The translations under genes were made by a program, and so were the position numbers. DNA of 30,225 nucleotides from VRUB01 sp046758085. Its GTDB lineage: Bacteria; Pseudomonadota; Gammaproteobacteria; Acidiferrobacterales; SPGG2. Positions 15,520-23,751 of this stretch are shown one piece after another. Location of the stretch: positions 1 through 30,225 of the forward strand of contig JBHHZP010000032.1 in NCBI GenBank assembly GCA_046758085.1, in the 5' to 3' direction. Numbering within the stretch: the first letter of the stretch is position 1; each line of letters begins with the position of its first letter. Below the pieces are notes generated by a model that saw only the letters and a program-made list of their open reading frames with translations, was not told the DNA's origin and did no database searches.

Positions 15520-16734
15520 CTACCGAAGAGACCCCTTTCGCTCCGAGCCCAATGCGCGCCCGAACCAGGTGGCCAGATAAATGCCGGCCACCAGCGCCGC
15601 CCCGGCCGCTATCGAAAACGCCGCGGCGTAGCTCTGTGCGACATTGACGACAACTGCAAACAGCGGCGGCATAATCACGATGCCGCCGAACATCACAAAC
15701 TGAACACCCGCCGTCGCCTCACCGATTTTTCCCTCCGGTGCACGGGCTGCCACTTCCGCTAGGAACACACCGTTCCAGCCAAAGCTGCTCGCCCCCATGA
15801 TAAAACCAAGCGCGGCGATGACAGCGGGCGGTGATCTGGATGTAAGCACCAACATCACCGCAATCAGTGTTGCAGTCGCCATGCCCAGCGCGGCCAACAG
15901 CTTGCGCGAGGACACGAAACGCCCAGCTATCGCACCCCAGGAGATTCGCCCGCAACCGCCACCGGTCTGCAGCAAGGCGAAAACCAGGCCGGCCTGGACC
16001 AACGGCATGTCAGCCACCTGTACCATATAAAGAACGAAGAACGCCCCTACGCTTGATTGGCAGCCCGCGTAAGCAAACGCAACGAGCGCCAGCCCGCGCA
16101 ATGCCGGGTGGGTGATGACCAAGCGTAGGGGTGAGGTGATGCTGATGCGTGAAAGCGGCTCTCCGCGTTTTCGGTTTGCATCGAAGGTTCGCCGCAACGG
16201 TTGCAAAGTTATCAACACCGCGAGAGCTATGCCGGTGACCACAAGTACGGCACCGCGCCATCCGAGAGCGAGGGTGAGCACGGGGATCAACCCCCCGGCC
16301 AACATGCCTCCTACGGGCACGCCGGTCTGCTTGATTGAGAAAATCAGCGGTCGCCACCGGGGTGATGCCACGTTTACCAGCACATGGGCACTGGCTGGAT
16401 TAAACGGGCCGTGCGCCATGCCGAGCAGAGCGGCGCTCAACAACGCCGCCCACGGATATCCAAGCGCCATGATACCCATAGAGACGGCGGCAAAAAGCAT
16501 CGATCCTTGGCACACGCGAATTGCTCCGAAGCGATGAATGAACGCTTCCGACCCCATGCCTGAGAACATCGCCACGATGAATACAATCGAGGTGTAGAAG
16601 CCGACATAGGTGGCATCGATTCCGATCGCCGGAGCCGCTTCCGCCGCCACGACCGCCACCGCAAAGCTCCCCATGCTGGCCGTCATCAGGACTGCCAGCA
16701 TGGACGCAGTAGGAAATACGACGCCGGCACGCAT
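15520..16734 (-). CDS. MFS transporter (copy 1 of a tandem pair)
   Basis: This 404-residue protein has about 12 predicted transmembrane helices in two halves with a basic central loop (LRRTFDANRKRGEP). Signature segments shared with the next gene are GAIRVCQ, GPFNPASAHVLV, RWRPLIFSIKQTGVPVGG and SSFGWNGVFLAEVA. It belongs to the major facilitator superfamily, inner membrane, and probably imports an organic acid given the catabolic setting; this is inference only. No clear ribosome binding site precedes ATG 16734. The LeuC-type gene lies downstream on the same strand. Confidence 0.92.
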   Translation of the reverse strand: MRAGVVFPTASMLAVLMTASMGSFAVAVVAAEAAPAIGIDATYVGFYTSIVFIVAMFSGMGSEAFIHRFGAIRVCQGSMLFAAVSMGIMALGYPWAALLSAALLGMAHGPFNPASAHVLVNVASPRWRPLIFSIKQTGVPVGGMLAGGLIPVLTLALGWRGAVLVVTGIALAVLITLQPLRRTFDANRKRGEPLSRISITSPLRLVITHPALRGLALVAFAYAGCQSSVGAFFVLYMVQVADMPLVQAGLVFALLQTGGGCGRISWGAIAGRFVSSRKLLAALGMATATLIAVMLVLTSRSPPAVIAALGFIMGASSFGWNGVFLAEVAARAPEGKIGEATAGVQFVMFGGIVIMPPLFAVVVNVAQSYAAAFSIAAGAALVAGIYLATWFGRALGSERKGSLR

Positions 16735-16840
16735 GGATCAGTTGTGCTTATGCAGCCCGATGCGCGGCCGACGATAGTCGATCGACCTGTTGGCTAGGCG
16801 TTTTCTCCTGGGCAGGATAATCGCAACCATAGATGATGTC

Positions 16841-18016
16841 TTACGTTTTCCTCATGAGATAGAAACCGGCGGTCAGCGCCAACACAGCGATGCCAACGAA
16901 CGCAGCTGTATAGCTCTGCGTGAGGTTCACAATAGCACCGAAGCACGGCGGTACAACGACAACGCCAGAAAAGGAAACGAATTGCGACCCGCCCGTCGCT
17001 TCACCGGCCTTACCCTCCGGTGCGAGCGTAGCGATCTCAGACAGGTAAATTCCCACCCAGCCAAAGCTACTCGTACCGAGCACGAACCCCAGTGCGGCGA
17101 TAATCGGGCGCGGCCATGCCGACGTGACTTCAGCCATCACAATGAGACCCGCGGCCGTTAGCAGGCCCAGAGCTGCGAGCAGCGCGCGCGTCGAAATCCA
17201 CCGCTGGACTACTAGCGCCCAGGCAACCCGGCCGAATATTCCGCCGGCCTGAACGAAAGCGAAGAGCACTCCAGCCTCCACAAGGGACATACCGACGGCT
17301 TCGGCGAGGTACACTACAAAAAACGCACCGATGCTGACTTGCGTGCCCGAAAAAGCAAAACCTGCCGCCAGGTACTTTCGTATCCGTGAGTCTGAAAAAA
17401 CAAGCCGTAGCGGCTTGACCAGGCTCGCGCTCGCCAGAGGCCAGTTTGGTTTGCGGTCAGCATCGAAGATACGCCGCAATGGTTGCACGAGTATCATCAC
17501 CACAAGCGCAATCGCTCCTACCGTCAATGCGGCTCCTTTCCATCCGTAAAACAGAACAAGTACAGGAACGACTGCGCCGGCCAAAGCACCGCCGACAGGA
17601 ACGCCCGCCTGCTTTACTGAAAAAATGAGCGGGCGCCACCTTACGGTAGATACACCGACGAGCACATGGGCGCTGGCAGGATTAAACGGGCCATAGGCCA
17701 ATCCCAGAAAGATGGCGCTGACGACAGCGAACAAGGGAGATGCCAAGGTGATCGCCGCCATGCCAAGAGCAGCCATCAACATCGTAAACTGGCAAACGCG
17801 GATTGCCCCGTAACGGGAGATAAACGCACCGGGAAGCGTCCCCGAGACCATGGCGATGACATAGATGATGGAGGTAAACAAGCCGATATAGGTCGCAGGA
17901 ACGCCAATATCAGGGGCCGCTACAGGAGCGATGACAGCTACGGTGAAGTTGGCAATGCTGCCCATTGTCAGCACCGCCAGCATTGCCAACGTTGGAAAAA
18001 TTACGTTAGAACGCAC
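16841..18016 (-). CDS. MFS transporter (copy 2 of a tandem pair)
   Basis: This 391-residue 12-helix transporter is clearly paralogous to the downstream copy along its whole length. Both start with MR..V.FPT.AMLAVL-like residues and share GAIRVCQ, GPFNPASAHVLV and RWRPLIFSVKQAGVPVGG. The central loop reads LRRIFDADRKPNWP. Substitutions are spread evenly, so the duplication is old and both copies look intact. The start is GTG 18016. A TTGTC-GA-GACAA inverted repeat 13-24 nt upstream may be an operator. The substrate is unknown. Confidence 0.92.
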   Translation of the reverse strand: MRSNVIFPTLAMLAVLTMGSIANFTVAVIAPVAAPDIGVPATYIGLFTSIIYVIAMVSGTLPGAFISRYGAIRVCQFTMLMAALGMAAITLASPLFAVVSAIFLGLAYGPFNPASAHVLVGVSTVRWRPLIFSVKQAGVPVGGALAGAVVPVLVLFYGWKGAALTVGAIALVVMILVQPLRRIFDADRKPNWPLASASLVKPLRLVFSDSRIRKYLAAGFAFSGTQVSIGAFFVVYLAEAVGMSLVEAGVLFAFVQAGGIFGRVAWALVVQRWISTRALLAALGLLTAAGLIVMAEVTSAWPRPIIAALGFVLGTSSFGWVGIYLSEIATLAPEGKAGEATGGSQFVSFSGVVVVPPCFGAIVNLTQSYTAAFVGIAVLALTAGFYLMRKT

Positions 18017-18028
18017 AATTGTTTATTC

Positions 18029-18040
18029 TTGTCGAGACAA
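18029..18040. promoter_or_regulatory. Candidate operator, TTGTC-GA-GACAA inverted repeat
   Basis: Perfect 5-bp arms TTGTC and GACAA flank a 2-bp centre, 13 nt upstream of the GTG start of the second MFS gene. Flanking AATTGT (18017-18022) and ACAATT (18037-18042) add a second, wider inverted repeat. The arms resemble GntR-type half-sites (TTGT...ACAA) and a repressor bound here would overlap the ribosome landing region. No regulator gene is nearby. Confidence 0.35.
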
Positions 18041-18240
18041 TTCAAACCCGAACCATACTGGGTTTTCCGGCTGATGTCATATGAGTGGCCGTCCTACTCA
18101 GACTGACGAAGCAACATCGCACGAAGCGATATCTTCGAACCGCCGTGCATAGGACGAGCACGGTTCCCGACCGCGACTCACCAGTGAAATACAGGAACGT
18201 GGGAACACAGCGTTGACGGCTACTAGAAAGGCCGATAACG

Positions 18241-19428
18241 CTAGATCACCTTGGCTGTCCGTAACGTTGCAATACGCGTACTGTCGTAGCCAAGCTCGCG
18301 CAACAGCACCTCGGTGTCTGCACCGAGCGCCGGCGCGGGCCGCGCAGGAGCGCCTTCGTCCGAGCAGCGCACAGGCGGTGCCACCATTCGGTAAGTGCCC
18401 TTTGTTGAATGACTTATGTTTTGCAGGCGGTCGTGCTCGGTGACGAACGGGTTCTCCAGGGCCTGCGCGATATCGTTGATGGGCGCGGCCGGGACGGTGC
18501 CTGCGAAGATCTCCAGCCAATCCGCAGTACTTCGCTTCTCGAGCTCCTTGTCCAGCATCTCGGTAATCAGGTCACGATGCTCGAGCCGATCCTTGAACTT
18601 GCTAAAACGCGGGTCCTCGCTCCATTGCCGCTTGTCGATTGCCCGGCACAGGCTTGGCCAGAACTTTTCCTTATTGCACATCAGGTAGATCCAGCCGTCG
18701 CGCGTACGGTATAGCTGACACGGCGTGAGCGAGGGATGGGCCGAGCGTGGCAATCGGTCCTGCGCGTACCCCTCGTTGAGGTACCAGGTCGCGAGGTAGC
18801 TTAGGTTGTGCAATGCGATATCAAACAGGCTCACATCGATATCACGCCCGCGGCCGGTCGCCCGTGCGCTGACCAATGCCACCAGCAATGCATAGGCCAG
18901 GCCTAATCCCGACATCAGGTCGACGATCGACAGCCCGAACCGGGCCGGTGGGCCGCCCGGCTCACCTGTCAGTGAAAAATAGCCGGCCTCTGCCTGCATA
19001 AGGTAATCAAAGCCGGGCCAGCCCGCGCGCGGGCCGGTGCGCCCATAGGCACTCAGGTGGGCACAGACGATCTTCGGGTTATGGACCTTCAGGCGTTCGT
19101 AGACCAGCCCGAGCTTTTCCGGCACATCGCCACGCAAGTTCGAAGCGACCGCGTCGGCCGTCTTCACCAGGTCATGGAAAACCGCCCGACCTTCGTCGCG
19201 GCTCAGGTCCAGCGTCAGGCTTTTCTTGTTGCGGTTGAAGCTGTGAAAGAACTCGCTGTCGCCAGGCTCGAAAAAGTACGGGCCGACCTCGCGCGACATG
19301 TCACCGCCGTCGCTGGGATTTTCGATCTTTATGACCTCGGCGCCTTGATCGGCCAGAAACATGGTGCCGAATGGCCCGGCGCCATACTGTTCCACCGCAA
19401 GCACTCGCACACCCTGTAGCGGAAGCAT
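18241..19428 (-). CDS. CaiB/BaiF (class III) CoA-transferase
   Basis: This 395-residue class III CoA-transferase has GPFGTMFLADQGAEVIKIE near the N-terminus, NRNKKS at about 65-70 and the catalytic D170 in FGLSIVDLMSG. It is the last gene of the minus-strand prpD-maoC-acyl-CoA dehydrogenase unit, its ATG lying 9 nt after the dehydrogenase stop. Its likely job is to activate the acid that the dehydrogenase then oxidises. It is clearly different in sequence from the other two CoA-transferases in the window (1133-2320, 24990-26201), which resemble each other more (both IPIADL-type at the active site and GFDQIAQGM). The donor and acceptor acids are unknown. Confidence 0.94.
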   Translation of the reverse strand: MLPLQGVRVLAVEQYGAGPFGTMFLADQGAEVIKIENPSDGGDMSREVGPYFFEPGDSEFFHSFNRNKKSLTLDLSRDEGRAVFHDLVKTADAVASNLRGDVPEKLGLVYERLKVHNPKIVCAHLSAYGRTGPRAGWPGFDYLMQAEAGYFSLTGEPGGPPARFGLSIVDLMSGLGLAYALLVALVSARATGRGRDIDVSLFDIALHNLSYLATWYLNEGYAQDRLPRSAHPSLTPCQLYRTRDGWIYLMCNKEKFWPSLCRAIDKRQWSEDPRFSKFKDRLEHRDLITEMLDKELEKRSTADWLEIFAGTVPAAPINDIAQALENPFVTEHDRLQNISHSTKGTYRMVAPPVRCSDEGAPARPAPALGADTEVLLRELGYDSTRIATLRTAKVI

Positions 19429-19437
19429 GATGTCGGC

Positions 19438-20598
19438 TCAGACTGGATTACGCTTGACGAGCTGACGCGCGATGATGATGCGTTGCAGCTCGTTGGTGCC
19501 CTCGCCGATGGCAAGTAGCGGAGCGTCACGATAGTAGCGCTCGATGTTGAACTCCTTGGAATAGCCGTAAGCGCCGTGAATGCGCATCGCATCGATGCTG
19601 TTCGTCACGGCCGCCTCGGTCGCAAACAGCTTTGCCATACCCGCCTCCATGTCACAGCGCGCGCCAGTGTCGTAGGCACGTGCCGCGGACTCAACCAGCA
19701 GGCGGGCGGCCTCCACGCGTGTTGCCATGTCAGCAAGCTGGATCTGGATCGCCTGGTGCTCGCAGATCGGTTTGCCGAATGTCTTGCGCGTTTGCGCGTA
19801 CATCGTCGATTCCTCCAGACAGGCCCGCGCAATACCGACGCCGCGGGCGGCCACGTTGATGCGTCCGAGCTCGAGGCCGCTCAGGATTTGCTGCATCCCG
19901 CGTCCCTCTTCGCCAACGAGATTGACGCACGGCACCCGGCAATCCTCGAACATAAGCTCGCCCGTGTCGATGCCGCGGTAGCCGAGCTTATCGAGCTTGC
20001 GCGTGATCTTGAAGCCCTCCCCTTTCTCGATCAAAAGCAGGCTCATGCCCTTGTACGGCGGCACTGCACCGGGGTCGGTCTTGACCAGCACCGCCAGGAT
20101 GTGCCCCTCGATGCTGTTAGTGATCCAGGTCTTGGTACCGTTGACGACGTAGTCATCGCCATCGCGCCTGGCCTGCGTACGAATCGCCTGCAGATCCGTA
20201 CCGCAATCCGGCTCCGTCAGCGCGATGCCACCGCACAGCTCGCCGCTGGCAAAGCGCGACAAGTAGCGCTGCTTCTGCTCTTCGGTGCCGAAGCGCTGCA
20301 CCGCGGTAGCCATAATCAGGTGGGAGTTGAAAAAGCCCGTAACAGACATCCATACCGCCGCGATCCGTTCCACGATCTTCGCGTAAGTAATCGCGGGCAA
20401 GCCCAGCCCGCCGTACTCGGGTGCGATGGTCGCACCGAACAGACCGAGCCCTTTCAACTTCTCGACGATCTCGGCAGGATAGATGTCGTTCGCCTCGAGC
20501 TCATGGACGTAGGGCTTCACGTCACGTTCGAGGAAACGATCGATGGTGTCCAGGATCAGCGTTTCTTGCTCAGTCCTGGCTGATCCGTCGGGCGACAT
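19438..20598 (-). CDS. Acyl-CoA dehydrogenase
   Basis: This 386-residue FAD enzyme has the usual three-domain order. The N-terminal helices begin TEQETLILDTIDRFLERDVKP. The middle barrel carries ALTEPDCGTDLQAIRT and TKTWITNS. The C-terminal helical domain ends with LAIGEGTNELQRIIIARQL, whose EGTNE Glu sits at the short/medium-chain catalytic base position. It would oxidise a short acyl-CoA to a 2-enoyl-CoA and pass electrons to ETF. ATG 20598 is chosen because the protein family starts here; the frame stays open another 30 codons through an inverted-repeat gap. The MaoC gene is about 160 nt upstream and the CoA-transferase 9 nt downstream. Confidence 0.93.
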   Translation of the reverse strand: MSPDGSARTEQETLILDTIDRFLERDVKPYVHELEANDIYPAEIVEKLKGLGLFGATIAPEYGGLGLPAITYAKIVERIAAVWMSVTGFFNSHLIMATAVQRFGTEEQKQRYLSRFASGELCGGIALTEPDCGTDLQAIRTQARRDGDDYVVNGTKTWITNSIEGHILAVLVKTDPGAVPPYKGMSLLLIEKGEGFKITRKLDKLGYRGIDTGELMFEDCRVPCVNLVGEEGRGMQQILSGLELGRINVAARGVGIARACLEESTMYAQTRKTFGKPICEHQAIQIQLADMATRVEAARLLVESAARAYDTGARCDMEAGMAKLFATEAAVTNSIDAMRIHGAYGYSKEFNIERYYRDAPLLAIGEGTNELQRIIIARQLVKRNPV

Positions 20599-20616
20599 CA
20601 CTTCGTCATCGTCGAA

Positions 20617-20752
20617 GGCGCAAGGCAGGTGTGCTTGCAAAGCGTCGTTGGTGGCGCGCGGAACACGGACAGTGGAGCGCGGCACCACCGATTCGAGCGT
20701 ACCCAGGGACGGGTAGCGAGATTAAGCAGTGCAAGTACACCTGTCTCGCGCC
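20617..20752. repeat. Inverted-repeat element between acyl-CoA dehydrogenase and maoC
   Basis: Arms at 20617-20639 and 20730-20752 are 23 bp each and match at 20 of 23 positions as inverted repeats; both contain CAGGTGT followed by CTTGCA. About 90 bp lie between them, with a weaker nested GGTGG/CCACC pair. The element fills the only large gap in an otherwise tight operon. It may be a small non-autonomous element or a long RNA hairpin that tunes expression of the downstream genes. Confidence 0.65.
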
Positions 20753-20757
20753 GTTTG

Positions 20758-21276
20758 TTAGTAATCTGCAATATCGTCCACCGCGTGGCCGCGCTTGGGC
20801 ACGAGAAATGCGCGCTCATAGGTCATGAACACGGTTCCGTCCGCCTTCTTGCCGGTGGTCTTGACCGTGACGATACCCTGGTCGGGTCGTGACTTCGACT
20901 CACGTTTTGCAAGCACCTCCGATTCCGCGTAAATGGTGTCTCCGGCAAATACCGGGGCCGTTAACCGTATCTTGTCCCAGCCGAGATTGGCGATCGCCTT
21001 CTGGCTGAGATCACTCACACTCATGCCGGCGACCATAGCCAGCGTGAGCGTGCTGTTCATTAGCGGGCGTTCAAATTCCGTCTTCGCCGCGTAAGCGGCG
21101 TCGAAATGAAGCGGATGAGTGTTCATGGTGAGGAGGGTAAACCAGGTGTTGTCCGTTTCGCTCAGGGTTCGACCCGGACGATGCTCGTACACGTCGCCGA
21201 CGTTGAAATCCTCGAAATAACGACCGTAGGATTCCCGGTAGCGGTTGGGGCCCACCTCCTTGCGCTCGACCACCAT
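20758..21276 (-). CDS. MaoC-family (hot-dog fold) acyl-CoA hydratase
   Basis: This 172-residue protein is a single hot-dog MaoC-type hydratase. YFEDFNVGDVYEH is the N-terminal strand. The overhang segment reads TMNTHPLHFDAAYA (50-63). In (R)-specific enoyl-CoA hydratases this is DxNPxH; here the Asp position is N52 and the Asn position H54. This is as I recall for subfamilies acting on dicarboxylic thioesters such as mesaconyl- or itaconyl-CoA. ATG 21276 lies 12 nt after the prpD stop, so the two are co-transcribed. Likely reversible hydration of an unsaturated acyl-CoA made by the adjacent dehydrogenase. Confidence 0.9.
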   Translation of the reverse strand: MVVERKEVGPNRYRESYGRYFEDFNVGDVYEHRPGRTLSETDNTWFTLLTMNTHPLHFDAAYAAKTEFERPLMNSTLTLAMVAGMSVSDLSQKAIANLGWDKIRLTAPVFAGDTIYAESEVLAKRESKSRPDQGIVTVKTTGKKADGTVFMTYERAFLVPKRGHAVDDIADY

Positions 21277-21288
21277 CGCGACGAGCTC

Positions 21289-22704
21289 TCAGTCGGCGCC
21301 CGCGGCAGCGCGCTGTGCAACAGCCTGGTCCGATCGCGCCAGCTGTAACAGCGCGCCAATATCACCGGCCTTTTCCAGCGCGAACAAAGCATTCAACAAT
21401 TTATCGCGCCCGCTGTCGGAGAGATAAGGGCCGACCAGCCCATCAAACTTTGCGCGCAACTCGTCTTGCCAAATAAAGTTCTCCGGTTCACCTTTTGGTA
21501 CGACGACGAACTTCTCAAACGAGCCGCGCTTTGTGCGCACGCGCGCGACGGCGCTCAGCTGCGTGGGGAACTCGGCCTCGGCCTTGGGATCCACGATGGT
21601 GTGAACGCGTTTGCATAGTGCAAGCGTGTCGGCATCGTTGATATGACGTGCGTAATCGTCCCAGCGCATCCGGCCTTCGCGCAGGGCGACCGCAGCGAGG
21701 AACGGCATCGAGAACTGACCGTCGACGACGCTTTGTGGACGCTGCTTGTCCGCCTCGGGCTCGCCTATGATCTTCCAACCTGTGCGCGGCAGCCCGATCT
21801 CTACAGACTCGATCTCGTTCACGTTGATGTCGTTCACCGCGCGCAACTCGATCAACGCGTCGATGGCCGCGTGGCTGTAACGGCATGAGGGATAAGGCTT
21901 AACAGCAATAGCCATGGTTTCGTAGACCTGCCCGAGCCCTTCGACAGCCTTTTCGAGCACCGGATTCGGGGCATAGGCGCGCAAAAACCCGGCCTTGCCC
22001 TCGATCGCCTCGACCGCGCCCTTGAAGCTTTCACGCGCAAGTGACGCCGCAATCAACCCGCTCATGGCGGCATAACCGACCTGCAAGCGCTTAGTCCAGG
22101 CACCGTCAACCAGAAACTGCATCGACCCCGCAGCCTGGCTCAGAGCGATACCGAAGGCATCCGCGATCTGATCCGCCGACAGCCCGAACACGCGTCCGGC
22201 GGCCGCAGCCGCACCGAAGACGCCGCAGGTTGCGGATGGATGGAACCCGCGGTCGTAATGCGCTTTCGGTATCAACGCGAGGCTCAGCCGGATTTGTACC
22301 TCATAGCCCGCGACAATACCTGCTATTACCTCGCGCCCGTTCGTCCCCGCCATCTCGGCGGCCGCCAGTGCCGCCGGTACGATCGGCGCGCTCGCGTGAA
22401 TGGAGCCCGCGGCATGCGTGTCGTCGAAGTCGAGTGAATGCGCCAGCGTGCCGTTGATCAGCGCCGCACCGGCCGGCGTGTAGCCGCGATTTTCGCCGAT
22501 GACGCTTGCCTGGCCATGCGCCATACCGAGCCCCTCGGCGGCCGCTAGCAGGCTTGGCGTGGACTCGGCCTCATGGCGCGCGCGCAGGGCAATGCCGACG
22601 AGGTCGGTAACCAGCCATTTGGTGCGTTCCCGCACATCGGCGGGCAGTCCGTTATAGGAAATGTCAGCGGCGAATTCGGAGAGTCGGCGGGTAATCGCAG
22701 TCAT
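21289..22704 (-). CDS. MmgE/PrpD family protein
   Basis: This 471-residue protein carries family blocks LAHSLDFDDTHAAGSIHASAPIV, RGFHPSATCGVFGAAAAAGR, SQAAGSMQFLVDGAWTKRL and a C-terminal swivel domain with KPYPSCRYSHAAIDA. The family includes 2-methylcitrate dehydratase, cis-aconitate decarboxylase and iminodisuccinate epimerase, so exact chemistry is open. ATG 22704 is chosen over an in-frame GTG at 22728 because GGAGG lies about 7 nt upstream. It is the first gene of the prpD-maoC-dehydrogenase-CoA-transferase unit, behind a sigma70-like promoter at 22770-22798. No prpB or prpC is next to it, which argues against a standard methylcitrate cycle. Confidence 0.92.
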   Translation of the reverse strand: MTAITRRLSEFAADISYNGLPADVRERTKWLVTDLVGIALRARHEAESTPSLLAAAEGLGMAHGQASVIGENRGYTPAGAALINGTLAHSLDFDDTHAAGSIHASAPIVPAALAAAEMAGTNGREVIAGIVAGYEVQIRLSLALIPKAHYDRGFHPSATCGVFGAAAAAGRVFGLSADQIADAFGIALSQAAGSMQFLVDGAWTKRLQVGYAAMSGLIAASLARESFKGAVEAIEGKAGFLRAYAPNPVLEKAVEGLGQVYETMAIAVKPYPSCRYSHAAIDALIELRAVNDINVNEIESVEIGLPRTGWKIIGEPEADKQRPQSVVDGQFSMPFLAAVALREGRMRWDDYARHINDADTLALCKRVHTIVDPKAEAEFPTQLSAVARVRTKRGSFEKFVVVPKGEPENFIWQDELRAKFDGLVGPYLSDSGRDKLLNALFALEKAGDIGALLQLARSDQAVAQRAAAGAD

Positions 22705-22769
22705 GGCAGCACCTCCGTCAGCGCACACGACTTACGCGAAGCATACGCGCCGGTGTGCGGCAAACCAAC

Positions 22770-22798
22770 ATCATAGTGGCCCGACGCCGATCGATCAA
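22770..22798 (-). promoter_or_regulatory. Candidate sigma70 promoter of the prpD-maoC operon
   Basis: On the minus strand TTGATC (22798-22793) and TATGAT (22775-22770) are separated by exactly 17 bp. The -10 matches consensus at five of six positions. Initiation near 22763 would give a leader of about 59 nt before ATG 22704, including its GGAGG ribosome binding site. Confidence 0.5.
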
Positions 22799-22910
22799 CA
22801 CGTCGCACCCGTCTGATGTGAGACGGCTCTCCGCGCCGCAAATGCCGATTTAGAACGCGCATCGTGCACCAAGGATAGCCGAATATCATACCTCGGCCAT
22901 GGACGGGTTG

Positions 22911-22930
22911 GACGGTATCGGGTTACCGTC
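22911..22930. promoter_or_regulatory. Inverted repeat upstream of the SDR gene
   Basis: Arms GACGGTA (22911-22917) and TACCGTC (22924-22930) are perfect over 7 bp around a 6-nt centre, about 65 bp before the SDR start in the divergent prpD/SDR gap. It could be an operator or a leader hairpin. Confidence 0.35.
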
Positions 22931-22994
22931 GGGCCGTAATGGTAAACTCCAACACGGCTCCGGCGGGCAAACGCCGACACGGAGGATGAAGAAA

Positions 22995-23747
22995 ATGATG
23001 AGACTCGAGAACAAGGTGGCCATCGTAACCGGCGCTGCGTCCGGTTTCGGCGCCAGCATCGCCCGGCGCTTCGCTGAGGAAGGCGCAAAAGTGCTGGTCT
23101 GCGATCTGAATGATAAGGGCGCCAACGTCGTTGCTAAAGAGATTGGTGAGAACGCAGTGGCTTTTCGAACGGATGTCAGCAAAGCGGATGACGTCCAACG
23201 CATGGCGCAGGGCGCGCTCGAGCGGTTTGGGGACCTCGACATCCTTGTCAACAACGCCGGAACCACTCACTTAAACCGCCCGATGCTCGAGGTCGACGAG
23301 GACACGTTTGACCGGGTGTTTGCCGTTAATGTGAAATCGATCTATCTGACCGCTCTCGCCGCTGTTCCAATCTTCAGGCAACGGGGCGGCGGTGTTATTG
23401 TCAATATCGGCTCGACCGCCGGCATTCGGCCGCGCCCCGGGCTAACCTGGTACAACTCGAGCAAAGGTGCCGTGCACATCATGTCTAAGTCGATGGCGCT
23501 GGAGCTCGCCCCCGACAAAATCCGCGTCAACGTGATCGCGCCGGTCATGGGAGAAACGGGATTGCTGGAGTCGTTCATGGGCATGAACGATACGCCCGAG
23601 CATCGCGCGAAGTTCATCGCCACCATCCCGTGGGGACGCATGAGCACTCCGGCAGATGTCGCCGCGGCTGCCGTATTCCTCGCTTCCGACGAGGCCGAGC
23701 TCATCACCGGCATCGAGCTGCCGGTCGACGGCGGGCGCACGGCATGA
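22995..23747 (+). CDS. Short-chain dehydrogenase/reductase (SDR) family oxidoreductase
   Basis: This 250-residue classical SDR has TGAASGFG (12-19) for cofactor binding, NNAG (86-89) and the catalytic S140, Y153 and K157 (YNSSK). The D37 after the second strand (CDLND) favours NAD(H). The GIELPVDGG ending is typical. Such enzymes oxidise a 3-hydroxyacyl-CoA or other secondary alcohol. ATG 22995 is preferred because GGAGG lies 9 nt upstream; ATG 22986 directly abuts that ribosome binding site and 22998 is slightly far. It is divergent from the prpD operon and convergent with the lyase gene at only 4 nt. Confidence 0.93.
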   Translation: MMRLENKVAIVTGAASGFGASIARRFAEEGAKVLVCDLNDKGANVVAKEIGENAVAFRTDVSKADDVQRMAQGALERFGDLDILVNNAGTTHLNRPMLEVDEDTFDRVFAVNVKSIYLTALAAVPIFRQRGGGVIVNIGSTAGIRPRPGLTWYNSSKGAVHIMSKSMALELAPDKIRVNVIAPVMGETGLLESFMGMNDTPEHRAKFIATIPWGRMSTPADVAAAAVFLASDEAELITGIELPVDGGRTA

Positions 23748-23751
23748 GTTG

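Noticed and set aside
18098..18240. Minus-strand reading frame of about 140 codons running past the CoA-transferase stop
   Set aside because: It overlaps the CoA-transferase in another frame, is Arg-rich and has no start signal or domain. 18043-18240 appears non-coding.
19576..20583. 335-codon plus-strand frame opposite the acyl-CoA dehydrogenase
   Set aside because: It is an antisense shadow of a GC-rich gene. Its composition is His/Arg/Asp-rich without domain features, and the minus-strand gene has full family motifs.
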